64,000 nt of DNA from Dichetophora obliterata (GCA_963920525.1 OY986436.1:10805001-10869000), one strand, 5' to 3'; numbered from the stretch's first letter, positions 1-11,605 are shown. Numbers and translations are program-made. The notes: generated by a model not told the origin, from the sequence alone.

Positions 1-770
1 GCTCAACCTTTGTTCAAAGGCTTATGAGGTCAAGTATTTTTGAGATTTTTTTCATATTTTTTGGAAGAGGTTTAGAGGTGGCGCTAATCGGGTTTTCCCT
101 AAAAATAAGGTTATTCGGAGATTTTTCGAACTCGAAGAAAAAGTTGGTCAATAACAGACATTTTCTAAGACTGTGAGTCATCATTTTGAAAGACAATTGT
201 TCAAACTTCACTTTGATGTACATTAATCAGAAGTTTTGGCAAACTTTTATGTCATTTGGGTGTCACGTACTGCATTTTTTCGTGAAATTATCGAAAATTT
301 TTAAAAAAACGCTTCATAACTTTTAAAAATTCCATCAAAATGTAAAAATGTAGTGATGCAGTTTGAATAATGGTAAAATTCTAAGCAATTTAAAAATAAA
401 TATTTTTGATATTACTCCTGCCATTTCAAAGTAAAAGCCTTTAAAGCTTTTTTCGTTGCCTGAAAATTTTTCGAATTTTAACAAGGCATTTTATTTCGTT
501 GATACAACGTTAGAAAGGCCAATTCATTGCTTTGAAAATCAGCTCTTAAAATAAGTTTTCCATGAGTTCGTTTTTCTGCTAAAAGCAATAGTTTGAATCA
601 GTCATGAAATAACATTTAACCCCGTAACTCCTAGGGTTGTGAAAATAGACCCCCCTCCGATACGATTTTTTGCTAAACTTGACCTCCTCTTTCACCTCCG
701 TAAATTTTCGCACTCTTACACGGGACACCCTGTATAAATGACTCGAGTATCACCGGGTATATCAGCTAGT
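1..770 (-). repeat. Reverse-oriented CTAGCTGA-type repeat end plus unassigned DNA
   Basis: Read on the minus strand, 770 to about 725 begins ACTAGCTGATATACCCGGTG and continues into ACTCGAGTCATTTATA. The copy at 15469 starts the same way, so this is the 5' end of that repeat family pointing left out of the window. The phrase GGGACACCCTGTATAA lies at about 722-737. Nothing else in 1-720 is recognisable, and the short open frames there look random. Confidence 0.5.
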
Positions 771-1019
771 TTGTAATAAATTTCATAATTTATTCAATGC
801 CCATGACCAAAATATTTTACTTATTTATGCCCTACAAGTTTGATTTCTGCAACTGCAACTTAAATGAAGTGTACCTGAAAGTAGGCTATACTTTTTTGTT
901 TGTATCTCCAATACAAAAACATTTTAAAAAAACTATTATATGTCCAAGGAAGCTACTCCAAGGGTCCAACCGATTCGAACCATTTTCAATATACATTTTT
1001 TTTTATATTTGTCTAGCTT
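771..1019. other. AT-rich DNA, nothing recognised
   Basis: No gene, terminal repeat or clear motif is visible. The only open frame (797-1024) is short and rich in Phe, as expected by chance in AT-rich DNA. Confidence 0.5.
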
Positions 1020-1400
1020 TCTGACCGAGTTTCGTTAAGATCGGCAAAGTTTTGTATGTACCTCCCAAATCAAATCAGGTGAAAAATTAATATAGGCCCA
1101 GAAGAGGATCCCTAGGGAAGCACACATATATGACTTTAACTTTCTATTCTTTTGACCAAGTTTCGTTAAGATTGCATATATCTCCTATACAAACCTTTGC
1201 ATATATCTCCCATACAAAATCAGGTGAAAAATTCATAAAGGTTCAGGACACACTGATGTCAGTTTTCAGCACACATACATAAACTTTATTTTTCTTATCT
1301 TTTGACCAAGTTTCGTTGAGATCGGCAAACCTTTGTATGTACCTCCCATACAAAGTCATGTAAACAATTGTTATAGGTTCAAGAGAGGCACCTCAGGAAC
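1020..1400. repeat. Three-unit tandem repeat of 131-150 bp
   Basis: Three units begin at GACC(A/G)AGTTTCGTT at 1023, 1154 and 1304. Each runs through a GTATGTACCTCC(C)ATACAAA-like phrase and a GGTGAAAAATT-like phrase. The middle unit is longer because ATATATCTCC(T/C)ATACAAA is duplicated inside it. The wording resembles the cores of non-autonomous fly repeats, but I cannot name the family. Confidence 0.7.
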
Positions 1401-2793
1401 TACGATTTAAACCATTTTAAAAATTTTTCTTAAATAGGTTAAACTAACCAAGCACACAAAATTTCAATATCGTAGGAGCACTAATTTTTTTGTACATCGT
1501 TTGTTTGGAGTCGAGGCACTGTGCATCGGCGCAAATCCGCAATCAAAGCGGATTTTGATTCTACTAAAATATTTTTTGTTAAAAAAACCTATTGTTTCTT
1601 CATAACTTGTAATTTTTCAGCAATTTTTTATTTTTCATAGAGTACAGTATTCAAATTTTCAAAACAAAAAAGGGTTTTACTTAATTAAAACAGCACCTTA
1701 ACTTGAAACTTCTCTGAAATTCATCGTTAACTTTCATTTAGCACCAAAAAAGTCCACCAAATGGGCTGATTTCTTTAATATTTAGGTTAGCTCTTTCCTC
1801 GGTCGAAAAAATATCACTATCTATGGGCGAAATTTATTGTAATTTCAGTTTTAATTACGTTATTATTATTCAAGTTTAACTTAAAATGTAAAAAAAATTT
1901 AAAGAAAAATCCTTAGACTTGGTTTTCACTATGTAATTTTTTAATGTCAGTTGTTGTTAATAAAATAAAAATTAACAATGCATTGACATATTTTTAATCT
2001 TTGACAATGCTGAAATATTAAAAACATGTGAATTATTGAATTGAGCTATGCAATAAATTTAAACTATAGTTTTACTACAATAGTTTTTTTCGTGTGATAT
2101 TTAAGGTGATTACGTTTTATTTCGTCGTCACAAAACTGACAGTGAAAATAAAGCATTACTTTAAATATTGTATTGGAAAATCCCCCATGAAAATTTCGGC
2201 TACGGGCTTGAGGTACATTTTTTTTATTTCCTGAAACTGTAAAAAATTTAATTAAATTCAATAGTGCTTTCAGCCTGAAGTTTTTTCTAAATAAACTACA
2301 GCTAAAGTGCTTTAAAAATAAAACTAGATATTTGTGACTTAAAGAGATATTAACACATACACACACACACATTTTCAAATACGCATTTAAGCACACACAC
2401 CTAAAAAAATACACGCAGCTAAAAGCAATAGCGGTTTTCCGGTGCAAATTGAAAACTGCCAACTTTGATGACAATTAATTTAATTTTCTTCACACAATCA
2501 TATATTTTTACGAATGAAAACATTCATTGTTTTGTTTTTTTGTACTTCTTTTTAATTGAGCGCCAACTCATTTTAAGCTGCAGTTGCACAGTAAATACAG
2601 TAGGGGCTGACAAATTGGAACTCTCACAAACTCGAATTAACTTCAAATTAGAATTTGAAAATTTTAATGCAATACATACATCGAAAGCTCTAAAATTAGA
2701 ACTTTAGGTTTTAAAACTGCGATCAAGTTCTTTTTTCAGTTTTTTTTAAGTTTTGTACAAATTGGTTTTGATTAAAAGTAAAAATTATAGAAA
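1401..2793. other. AT-rich non-coding DNA with a CA microsatellite
   Basis: No coding signature is visible. A CA/ACAC-rich stretch lies at about 2348-2400. The open frames 2064-2474 (minus) and 2465-2707 (plus) have low-complexity compositions and no recognisable domain. Confidence 0.5.
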
Positions 2794-2960
2794 ATGTCAA
2801 ATAAACGTAAAAAAATACATTTCTTGACACTAAGTGAGCTTGCAAACTAAAGCAGAGATAGCAGAAAACCTTGGATAGGGCCGTACAAGCGAGTCACTTA
2901 GCTCGGAAGAAAAGTGTGCTAAATCTGCTATAACACATTAAAATCAAGTAAAGAAAGTCT
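2794..2960 (+). pseudogene. Possible N-terminal relic of a Tc1/mariner-like transposase
   Basis: The plus strand opens with ATG and encodes MSNKRKKIHFLTLSELAN followed by a stop. In shifted frames it continues with words like AEIAENLG and GRTSESL. This resembles the N-terminal helix-turn-helix of Tc3-like transposases, where a LS-x-x-ERA segment is followed by an I-A-x-x-LGRGR segment. Frameshifts and stops are frequent, and the intact mariner is inserted downstream. The match is by eye and short, so it may be chance. Confidence 0.25.
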
Positions 2961-3128
2961 GTTGCTATTCCTGATACACTTTAAAAACTGATTGAAAAAT
3001 CACTACAAAAAATGTTGTAAAATTTCAGTTTTATAGGTGATTTTGTAAAAAGATCACGGTATTTTTTGTTGCCTTTTAGAAAGAACGCTCATTTGTTGTG
3101 GCTTGCAAAAAGACGCATTTTTATTGTA

Positions 3129-4414
3129 TTGGGGGTTGGAATTAATTTTAAAGGTTTTTTTCGGTTTTTGAGCATTTATTTAGAAACAACGGTACAATGT
3201 ATATTATTCAAAGTATTGTCCATCGTTAGCTACAACATTTTCCCATCTTTCTGGCAGCATATGGATTCCGCGCCGGAAGAACGATTCGTCTTTTGAGGCA
3301 ATCCACGAATCGACCCATTTTTTGGTATCCTCGTAAGAAGTGAAGCGCTGCTCAGCCAAGCCATGCGTCATCGATCTGAATAGGTGGTAGTCGGAAGGGG
3401 CTATGTCTGGGCTATAAGGCGGGTGGGGTAGCACATCCCAATTCAGCGCCTCCAACGTTTCCTTGACGGTTCTTGCAACATGTGGCCGGGCGTTGTCATG
3501 TTGAAAAACCACTTTGTCGTGTCTTTTGGCATATTCCGGCCGTTTAACCTTTAATGCTCGGCTCAATTGCATCAATTGTTGTTGGTAGCGTTCCCCAGTG
3601 ATGGTTTCGTTAGGTTTTAGCAGCTCATAGTACACGACACCTTTCTGATCCCACCAAATACACAGCATAAGCTTGGCGCCATGAATATTCGGCTTGGCCC
3701 TCGATGTTGATGCATGGCCGGGTGGTCCCCACGATTTTTTTCGCTTAGGATTATCGTAATGGATCCACTTTTCATCGCCAGTGACAATACGATGCAAAAA
3801 ACTCTTCCTTTTATGCCGTTGAAGCAGTTGTTCGCACATGCAAAATCGCCGTTCAACGTCTCTCGGCTTCAACTGGTACGGCACCCAATTTCCTTGCTTT
3901 TGAATCATTCCCATGGCCTTCAAGCGTTTGCCGACCGTTGATAAGTCGACTCCCAATGATTTTGACAATTCTTGAAGGGTTTGACACGGGTCTTCATCGA
4001 GCAAAGCCTCCAATTCCTCATCTTCAAACTTTTTCGGCTGGTCCGGACGCTCTTTGTCTTCCGTATCAAAATCACCACTTTTAAACCGACGGAACCAGTA
4101 CTCACAAGTAGAAATCGATGGAGCATAGTCCCCGTAAGCCTCAGTAAGCGTGCGTTGTGCTTCAACCGCTTTTTTCTTCAAATGGAAGCACAAAAGTAAA
4201 CCTTCCCGCAAATTGCGTTTTGTTGGAACGAAAGTCGACATGTTCACAGAGAAAAAAATATATGTTGTTTACACTTCAGTGGAATGACACATACTGAAAA
4301 ATGAAGCTTAGACAATGTGCTTTGAAATAAATATAGTCACAGGTGTGCCCGATGCGATCTATTGATAGTTACGCCATCTCTTAGAAAACCTTTAAAACTA
4401 ATTCCAACCCCCAA
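3129..4414 (-). mobile_element. Complete mariner transposon, mauritiana-like, TA target duplication
   Basis: The element is 1286 bp, the same length as Drosophila Mos1. Its inverted ends start TTGGGGGTTGGAATTA; over about 30 bp they differ at one base (A at 3145 against G on the opposite strand at the right end). A TA dinucleotide flanks both sides (3127-3128 and 4415-4416), as expected for this superfamily. Between the ends lies one uninterrupted transposase gene on the minus strand. Near-identical ends plus an intact gene suggest a recent insertion that may still be active. Confidence 0.95.
3204..4241 (-). CDS. Mariner transposase, DD34D, apparently intact
   Basis: The product is a 345-residue cut-and-paste transposase that binds the element's inverted ends and moves it by a DDD-catalysed reaction in the nucleus. 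I start it at the ATG at 4241. The frame is open two codons further, but that codon is GTG, and Mos1-type proteins begin MSxFVP as this one does. From residue 1 there is an N-terminal helix-turn-helix region with the WFxRFKSGDFD signature, then a second HTH (ELSKSLGVDLSTVGKRLKAM), the WVPYQL linker and the catalytic domain. The triad is visible in VTGDEKWI (about D156), HDNARPH (about D249) and YSPDIAPSDYHLF (about D284). Thirty-four residues separate the last two, the classic DD34D spacing. The C-terminus LPERWENVVANDGQYFE matches the family. No frameshift or stop is present. Confidence 0.96.
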   Translation of the reverse strand: MSTFVPTKRNLREGLLLCFHLKKKAVEAQRTLTEAYGDYAPSISTCEYWFRRFKSGDFDTEDKERPDQPKKFEDEELEALLDEDPCQTLQELSKSLGVDLSTVGKRLKAMGMIQKQGNWVPYQLKPRDVERRFCMCEQLLQRHKRKSFLHRIVTGDEKWIHYDNPKRKKSWGPPGHASTSRAKPNIHGAKLMLCIWWDQKGVVYYELLKPNETITGERYQQQLMQLSRALKVKRPEYAKRHDKVVFQHDNARPHVARTVKETLEALNWDVLPHPPYSPDIAPSDYHLFRSMTHGLAEQRFTSYEDTKKWVDSWIASKDESFFRRGIHMLPERWENVVANDGQYFE

Positions 4415-4718
4415 TACTTGATGCAAATGCTCACCCAAGTTAGTGTCACTTGTGATTGGAAAGGCGAGGAATTCAAGATTTTTTACGGGATTTATTCATC
4501 GGTCGGCTCATAACTTTTGAACCATTACGAATTTCCAACTAACCAGACTGGACCCTTAAGCTTTTATTGCTTATCGACATAGGTTAGGTTAGGTTAAACC
4601 GGATGCCTTCGTGAAGGCTCACATAGACCAATTCAGGTCTTTAGTGGTACCGGTAGCGAACAAAAGAAACCTTTGTGTTTATTTAAAGTCTTTAAAGATT
4701 TGCGTTGAGTTCGCAAAC

Positions 4719-5743
4719 CTAAGGAGGGGTTTCCAGAGATACTTTGGTTACATCTTTAAGCGACGGGAATGTCGATGAGCCTAGGTATTTTAGTCTCGAT
4801 CTAATTAGGGCGGGGCATGTGCATAGTAGGTGCTCCAGGGTCTCCACTGTGCCCGGTTCCTTGCACTTCCTGCAGTTGTCATCCGTGGTGATGCCAAGCT
4901 TCCTCGAGTGGGCTGCCGTCATGCAGTGACCAGTGAGCATGCCCACTAGTGTCCTGCAATCTTTGCGCGGGCGTGCCGAGATGAACAGAGTTCGTTTTTC
5001 GCATTGTGCATTGCACATGATTTTCGAGATTTTGCACGATGTCGTATCTCTCCATCTACGATTCACTGCTTGTGTGGCTCTTCTTTCGAGGTTCCTGTAC
5101 AACTCTTGTAGCGAAGTAAGTACATGTTCTGCGAGTTCTGATTCCAGCCCGGCGCCTTCCTTTGCTAAACCATCTGCCATCTCATTTCCCTCAATGCCCT
5201 GGTGGCTAGGGACCCAGTCGATGAGCACTCTCTTCGAAGCGCATAGTGCATCTATGAGCGCATAGTGCATTCCGAAAATATTTCCGCCTGGAAGATACTG
5301 CAGTGGTTCGGCAGTTTATATGGTTGCCTTATATTAGGCTCGGCGCAATACACAGCCGCACCTACCCCCGTAGGCATTTTTGAGCCGTCTGTAAATATGT
5401 TGACCGCCTGCTGTGCTTGTTCTTTACCTTTGCACCAGTCATTTGGTCCCAGAAGAGTTCGTGCTTTGGAATTGACTATCGTGCGAGGCACCATGCAGTC
5501 CGTGCTATTAAGTAGATCCTTTCCGATTGTACAATGTCCAAAATTTTGAATGTGCATTTTGCCTGCCGCCGTAAGACGTTGTGCCGTTTTTCCGGCTATT
5601 AGCTTTGCGTGTATGTCCAGGGGGTCCGTACTTAGAATGGTTTCAAGCGCTTTAGTTGGAGTTGACTTCAGTGCCCCCGTGATGCATAGCGCTGAGTTTT
5701 CTCCAAGTACCTGAGGAATGTTGATTTGTTCATAGCCGGCCAC
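4719..5743 (-). pseudogene. LINE RNase H domain and Cys/His C-terminus
   Basis: The minus strand encodes NIFTDGSKMPTGVGAAVYC (first catalytic Asp of RNase H) and, in a shifted frame, WVPSHQGIEGNEMADGLAKE, the typical last RNase H motif with Asp. This domain would remove the RNA strand after reverse transcription. The C-terminus has CRKCKEPGTVETLEHLLCTC, a Cys-Cys-His-Cys cluster common at the end of such LINE proteins. The two halves overlap around 5252-5270 in different frames, so a frameshift interrupts the domain. Confidence 0.9.
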
Positions 5744-6882
5744 CGCACAATAATCCTATAGAGTAGAATAGGACACACTACCGTTACATAGATCCAGTGC
5801 ATCAGAAAGGGTGAGAGACCCCAGGTACTGCCTAGCATCTTCTTGGATGTGTATAGCGCAATGGTGGATTTTTTCATCCTTTCTTCTACGTTGGTTTTCC
5901 ATGACAGCTTGCTGTCCAGGACGACTCCTAGATATTTTGTGTGAGTTTTCGGTATGAGACGTATATCGTTCAATTTCGGTGGTATCCACTGTGGTATCTT
6001 GTACCTTTTTGTGAACAGAAACAAATCCGTTTTCTCTGCGTTAATACTAAGACCGACTGAATTTGACCATCTAAGTACATCTTTGAGTGTGCTCTCCATT
6101 ATGGAGCTTACTGTTGCTAGACATTTCCCTACTATAATTATGCTTATGTCGTCTGCATAGGCAGTTATCCTCGGGGCTCTTCCTGCGAACTTTTTGAGTT
6201 GTTCATTAACTACAAGATTCCATAGTAGTGGCGAGAGAATTCCTCCCTGGAGTGTCCCTCTGCGAGCTTCCTTTACCATGGATTTAGTGCCCCACTCAGC
6301 CCGCACCTTTCTGCAGCTTAGCAACTTGTCTAACTATAGGTTGATTGCTGGTGGTGCCTCTATTGCACGTCATCCACTATGGATTGGTATGGATAGGGTT
6401 ACTACTAGGGAATGTAGTGCCCGTTTCAACCGATTTCCCTTTCGTGTATGCTGGTTGGTTGATAACTGGATTGAATTGATTCTTAGGTGCAAGTCAATCA
6501 GTTTCTCGAGCGTTTTGAGTACAAAGGAGGTCAGACTTATTGGCCTGTAGTCTCTCGAATAGAGATGGTTACTCTTACCTGCCTTCGGTAAGAATACAAC
6601 CCTCGCTGTCCTCCAAGCCACAGGTACATAGCTTAGCGTGATGCATCCGTTAAATATATTCTTCAGCCATGGGACGACTCGCGAATCGGTCGTTTGCAGC
6701 ATGGCAGGAATTATACCGTCTGGTCCCGGAGATTTGTATCCCGAGAACGAGTTTATAGCCCATACGATTCCGTCCGACGTTATAAAGTAATGTGGAACCT
6801 GTAGCTGGATTGTCCTGTGTCTTCGTATTATAGTAGTGTTTGGAGCTTCGCTACAGCCAGAATAATGCGCCTTTAAAAGCAC
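5668..6882 (-). pseudogene. LINE reverse transcriptase fragments
   Basis: Two minus-strand pieces in different frames make up most of a reverse transcriptase, which copies element RNA into DNA at the target site. The upstream piece (6370-6882) has the finger motifs SPGPDGIIPAML and VVFLPKAGKSN followed by DYRPISLTSFVLKTLEKL. The downstream piece (5668-6324) has GTLQGGILSPLLWNL, the catalytic AYADDIS box and the thumb-side KTKYLGV-like word (THTKYLGVVLDSKLSW). At least one frameshift or deletion between about 6324 and 6370 separates them, and another joins the palm piece to the RNase H part. The catalytic Asp pair of YADD is still present. Confidence 0.9.
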
Positions 6883-7120
6883 CTCGAGGGATTCCTGACT
6901 GCTCTCCGTCCACTGACCATTGTCTTTGCGTAGCTGGCTCTGGATGAAGGGCTGCTTTGAGAGTAGCTTCCTGAGCCTTGCTGTGTCCGCAGTTTTTTTC
7001 TATGCTTCCAAGAGTGTCTTTTTGCTCTGCGTACGTTTGTTTTAAAAAGTTTGAGCCTACATTTGTATGCCCCCCAAATTTTCTCTTGGTCCGCTATTTT
7101 AGCTAGTTTAAAGAAATCTT

Positions 7121-7760
7121 TTAGGTCGCGTCTTTGCTCTGTAAGATCCGGACTCCACCATGGTGGTCTGATGGTGGCTTACAGGAGGCATGATAGGCCT
7201 TGAGAAGATGGGCCGAGAGAATCTTCAGGGACCTCTCAATGCCCTCTTCCGTATTAATTTGTTTGGGAGCTGGTAATTTGGTCCCAATGATGCGTCTGAA
7301 GCGGTTCCAGTTAGTGTTTCTGGGGTTTCTAAAGATCTTTTGAGGTGGAGTGTAATTAAAGCTAATATAATTGTAGTATGAGAAGGAGGGCTGTGCTAGC
7401 ACTCTCCAATTTGTGACCTGAGTGTTGTTGTAGGAGGATATCGTTGGATCTAACACGTTCGACGAGGTGGGGCCTACATAAGTGGGTTTCTCGCCGATGT
7501 TAGCTACACTGAGTTTCTGTTGTAAAATAAAGTTAAGTAGAGATTCACCTCTATCATTGATGTCTGGGCTGCCCCATACTGGGTGGTGTGCATTGGCATC
7601 TGCTCCGATGACAACTGCTTGATTCTTCCCGCTGGCGATTACTACCATTCGTTGTAGCAGCTCGTCTGGTGGTGCGTTGTCGTCATGCGCCATGTAGGAT
7701 TGGCTCGTCCGCGTCGCCCTCTAGCGCCACGACAGTGAGATCCTCAGTGCTGTAATGAGA
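7121..7760 (-). pseudogene. LINE endonuclease (EEP-type) fragment
   Basis: From about 7760 the minus strand reads HYSTEDLTVVALEGDADEP before a stop, then MAHDDNAPPDELLQRM and VVIGADANAHHPVWGS followed by DINDRGESL. GADANAHH and NDRGE are hallmark words of the apurinic-like endonuclease of fly I/LOA/R1-type LINEs, which nicks the target DNA. The stop near 7690 and the loss of all sequence upstream show it is broken. After about residue 90 the frame passes into the region linking to the reverse transcriptase (FRNPRNTNWNRFRRIIGTKL). Confidence 0.85.
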
Positions 7761-7766
7761 CATTAG

Positions 7767-8225
7767 ATAAGTATATGTAGATGCCTTTCCTTATAAGGAT
7801 GGCTGTTCTTGTTCTACTTTCTGTTGTTGCGAAAAACGTGTTGAAGTTTTGTCCATACAACTCTCCATACAACTTTTCGAAAAATGTCTGGATGACATCG
7901 CGAATTTTTGTTTGAGTGATTTTATAAGATATTTATTAAAGAAGTTTGCAATAAGATATATAAAACGTATGAGAAATGAAATATGAACAAAATTCAATGG
8001 CAACCCTTTACTTTGTATGTAAACAAACGAAAACAAAAAAGTTATCTTGAAGTAACATAACTTTATTAGTAATCATATGATTTACGTAAAGTTATTTAAA
8101 AAAATTAATGAAAAGCAATTATTTTTGTGAAAAAAACCTAACGAAAACAAAAAATGAAGTTTTTTGTAATTTTTATGATATGGGATTGAAAAAATCATTT
8201 ATATATGAAACAATTTAAGCTTATG
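7767..8225. other. AT-rich DNA, nothing recognised
   Basis: No terminal repeat, gene or RNA signature is visible between the truncated LINE and the next transposase relic. Confidence 0.5.
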
Positions 8226-9130
8226 AGAGCGGAAAACTAGCGGAAAGAAAACCTGGCTCAGGTTAGATATGTGCTTTACAAGACAGCAAAAATTGTCAAA
8301 AACTAAAGGTTGAAACAGCTGGCTGCACAGAAAAATCTTACCGACAACTTGTTAAAAAGTACCAAGTGGATCCAAAAACGGTCAAAATATATTTGATAGA
8401 CATAAGGGTAAGGAAAAAAGCAGAACAAGTTATGCCAAAAGTTTCAGAACGGCAATCAGTAGCCATTACATCGCGTTTGCGTCTGCTTTCCCAAAATTAT
8501 TTTGCTGCAAAGTCATCGTAAAAGTGCATCATGGATGACGAGAGTTACTTCACCGTTGAAGGAAATGAATGAACGCCAAAATATTACTTCGAATGTTTCA
8601 ATAAGAAAACACCTGATAATGTCAAGCAAATATGCAGAACAAATTTTCCTGGGAAGGTATTTTATGGCTGTCCATAAACGAACTCGCAATAAGTGAACCA
8701 GTGTTTATTAAGAGCGGTTTAGCTGTCAATTTTCAACAATATATTGAAAAAAATCTTCCAGTTCCGAAAAAATTTATTGAAAAATACCACCAAATTGATC
8801 AAATAGTTTTTTGGCCAGATCTGGCATCTACCCATTATGCCAAAATAACACAGGATGCATTACATATCATGAACATTGAATTTGTACCGAAAGAATTCAA
8901 TCCTCCCAACTCAGTTCCTCAACTCAGACCCATCGAAACTTTTTAGGCGAATTTGAAACGAAAAGTATATGGGAAAGGCCAGCAGGCCAAAAGTGTGGGG
9001 TGCTTGATATAAAAAATTAAAAAAAGCTAAAGGCAATAGACTCAAATGGGATTCAAAAGGCGATGGGAAAAGTACCGAAAATGTGAGGAAGTCCAATCGC
9101 TGCGCATATAATTTTTTTTTGTAGACTACT
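8226..9130 (+). pseudogene. Broken Tc1/mariner-superfamily transposase (DD37E-like)
   Basis: Plus-strand frames contain the pieces of a DDE transposase. Near 8527-8560 a frame reads CIMDDESYFTVEGNE (first catalytic Asp). At 8632-8946 an open stretch contains WEGILWLSINELAISEPVF, then VFWPDLASTHYAKI (second Asp), then VPQLRPIETF (Glu) followed by a TAG where the family has Trp, and ANLKRKVYGKG. The last two catalytic positions are 38 residues apart, with one possible inserted residue, so it fits the DD37E/DD38E-like group of the IS630/Tc1/mariner superfamily. Internal stops near 8570 and 8945 plus frameshifts near 8530 and 8640 show it is inactive. I could not locate its inverted ends. Confidence 0.85.
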
Positions 9131-9315
9131 GTTAACATCTTCAATATAAAAATGCTACAAAATTTTTCAAATTCATTACAGTAAAATTTTTGTTATCATA
9201 AATGTATCCATATTTCATTCCTCGTACGTTATTTTTCTTAGGTAGGTTACCTAATTTTTATTAGAAAATAAATTGCCTCTGTAGGCTATTCTGCTTATTG
9301 ACAACTGAAGGGAGG

Positions 9316-9518
9316 TGGGGAAAAACGATTTCAGTCCAGTTTTGTAACAAAACGATCTTTTAGCGCCATCTAGTTGCATTGTGGAAGTACTATAATATGA
9401 CTGAGTCGAAAAATGGCTACAGTGACTTGAGTCCATAGAAATAAGCATATGAACATCCACCCTGCTGGGGAAAAACGACGTGAGTCCGAGCGCGCCATGG
9501 GAAGAACGTCTTCAGTCC
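9316..9518 (+). repeat. Iterated end motif of the Sola-like element
   Basis: The motif GGGGAAAAACGACxTxAGTCC occurs at 9316-9337, 9466-9487 and, slightly changed, at 9498-9518. It occurs again right after the stop codon at 11609-11630 and, inverted, at the right end (11816-11843). Repeated copies of the terminal motif near both ends are typical of transposase binding sites. Confidence 0.75.
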
Positions 9519-9760
9519 TTTTATTCCATTTTCATTTTGTGTGAACTACAGTGATTGGTGATTGCATCACCCACCCTGTTCTTCGATTGCATGACCCAAT
9601 CTGTTCATCGATTGCATCACCCAATCTGTTGTTATCAATCTTATCTTCTCGTGTTTCTCTCTCGTTATCGTCTCGTGCCATGCGTCGTACTGTACCTTTC
9701 ACTTTCTCTGTATACTTTACTGTTTTTGAAACGTGTGCGATTGTGCAGTATTACAGTGCA

Positions 9761-11605
9761 ATGGACAGTGACAATGACTTGTTTGTGTCCAGTGAAGAAG
9801 AGATAGGACCGTCGAGCAGTGGAACGAAAAAAAAGAAAAAAACAGGAAGGGTTAGAGATGTAATGAAAACCTTGCGAGCTACCACCCACGAACTTAGGCC
9901 TGACTGCCGGTGTAAACGATTTTACTGTTTCACTTCGATTTGTGAGCCAGAACGCTGAAGAATAATACGCGAATTTAACGATTTGGGGGACACCAATGCT
10001 CAAAATGCTTACCTTGGTGGTCTTATTATTGTTCTCCCAGTCATGCGACGACGTCCACGAAAGAATGAAGATGAGGCACGAATTAATACTGCTTCATTCA
10101 GCTATCGAGTTAGGATTAGTGAGAATGGAAAAGTCCGCGATGTAACAGTTTGTATAAAGGCTTTCATATCCTTGCACGGAATTACAGATCGACGAGTCAG
10201 ATATGTGAGAGATTCCCTTGTACGTAACGGAAAATCGCCAACTGACAAACGCGGAAAACATGACGTACGTCCACATAAACTGAGCGATGAGACCAAGGGA
10301 AAGGCGATTGACTTCATCAAAAGTCTGAAGGGCCGTAAATCCCATTATTCATTGAAGGAATCGAGTAAAGTATATTTACCTGATACTCTAAATATATCTA
10401 AGCTACACAGAATGTATATTGAGCAGAACCCCGATCATAAAATGCAGTATGAATCGTTCCGCTGCATATTTGAAAACAATTTTAACATTTCATTTGGTTA
10501 TCCGCGCAAGGATACATGCAGCACCTGCGATACAATGAAGGCTGACATTTTTTCTCTAACTGAGAAATCGAAATCAAATCTGGATGGTCCGGACAAAGAG
10601 AGGGCACAGCAAGAGCTAGACAATAAGCTGAGAGAAAAAGAACTTCATCTGAAGAGAAGTGAGCGCTTCTATAAGCTGAAGAAATCCTATCGCAAACGCT
10701 GTATGAAATCGAAAAGCATGGAAGCGATCACAATGGACTACCAAAAAAACCTACCAACACCAAACATAACAACGAACGACGTATACTACAAACGTCAGTT
10801 GAATTTTATTAGCTTCAACATCCATGTTTTATCGAGTTCGCAAGCTGTATTCTACACTTACGACGAATCTATTGCTCGAAAAGGAGCTGACGACGTGTGT
10901 TCAATGATGTACCACTTCTTTTGCCACATTTTGCCAATGGAGGTTAGGGAGCTTGCAATTTTTTGTGACTCATGTTCTGGGCAAAACATGAACTTTACAG
11001 TTATACGATTTTTACACTATATGGTTGTGCAAAAGAAACGATTCGAAACAGTAAAGGTTTTATTTCCGATACGTGGGCATTCCTACCTTGAATGCGATCG
11101 GAACATGTCTCTCATTAATCAAAAAACATATACAGAGACGCCAGATGACTGGAGGGAAGAATTCAAAAGCTGTCGTGTAAAACCGAACCCATTCCAAGTA
11201 ATCGACTGTGGACAAAATTTTGAATTTCTTAATTGGACGGCCTTTCTCTCTTCACTATACGCAGCAAAATGCCCCTTCCCTACCCGACCGGTCAGAATGC
11301 TGAAATTCGAAAATAAAAACCCCAGCAAGATTTTCCACAAGGGAACATTCACAGGCATTTACCAACAATCTCCGTTGTTTGCGAAAAGCACATCAAGAAA
11401 GATAAAGACAAACACAGCTGTGATGTTGACCAAATTGTACCCTGACCAGATACCTATCAAAAAGGCAAAGTGGGACGATTTACAAGCTCTTACATCATTC
11501 CTTGTAAGACCAGAAGCTAAGGACTTCTACAGACGTTTGACATACATCAATCAACCAGAAGAAAGTGAGGACGAATACGTTGATGACCCACCGATTGACG
11601 CCTAA
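9761..11605 (+). pseudogene. Transposase-like gene, 614 codons, one in-frame TGA
   Basis: The frame starts at ATG 9761 with an acidic N-terminus (MDSDNDLFVSSEEE) and a Lys-rich patch. It is open to 11605 except for TGA at 9956-9958, within words that read EPER-stop-RIIREFNDLGDTNAQN; a CGA-to-TGA change would explain it. Cys pairs in PDCRCKRFYC and CSTCDTM may bind zinc. Probable catalytic motifs are TMDYQKNLPTP (D near residue 326), FCDSCSGQNMN (D near 403) and RGHSYLECDRN (His near 440, Asp near 446), followed by an acidic C-terminus. Read-through or an internal start near the stop could still make most of the protein. AATAAA occurs about 100 bp after the stop. Confidence 0.85.

Larger units (their letters stand above)
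4577..7766 (-). mobile_element. Decayed 5'-truncated I/LOA-type LINE with RNase H
   Basis: Several minus-strand open frames in consecutive positions encode, in order from high to low coordinate, part of an endonuclease, a reverse transcriptase, an RNase H domain and a Cys/His C-terminus. That order and the RNase H domain point to an I- or LOA-clade non-LTR retrotransposon. Frameshifts separate every segment, so the copy is dead. The 5' part (ORF1 and the start of the endonuclease) is missing, the usual result of incomplete reverse transcription. The 3' end on the minus strand reads into CCTAACCTAACCTA (about 4577-4592), a simple-repeat tail in place of poly(A). No clear target duplication could be fixed. 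Confidence 0.88.

Noticed and set aside
4239..4247. Start of the mariner transposase at 4247
   Set aside because: The codon there is GTG; a nuclear fly gene should start at the ATG two codons later (4241), which also matches the Mos1 N-terminus and length.
4577..4600. AGGTTAGGTTAGG as an internal arthropod telomere repeat
   Set aside because: Only three TTAGG-like units, sitting exactly at the 3' end of a LINE, so a LINE tail is the simpler reading; flies also lack TTAGG telomeres.
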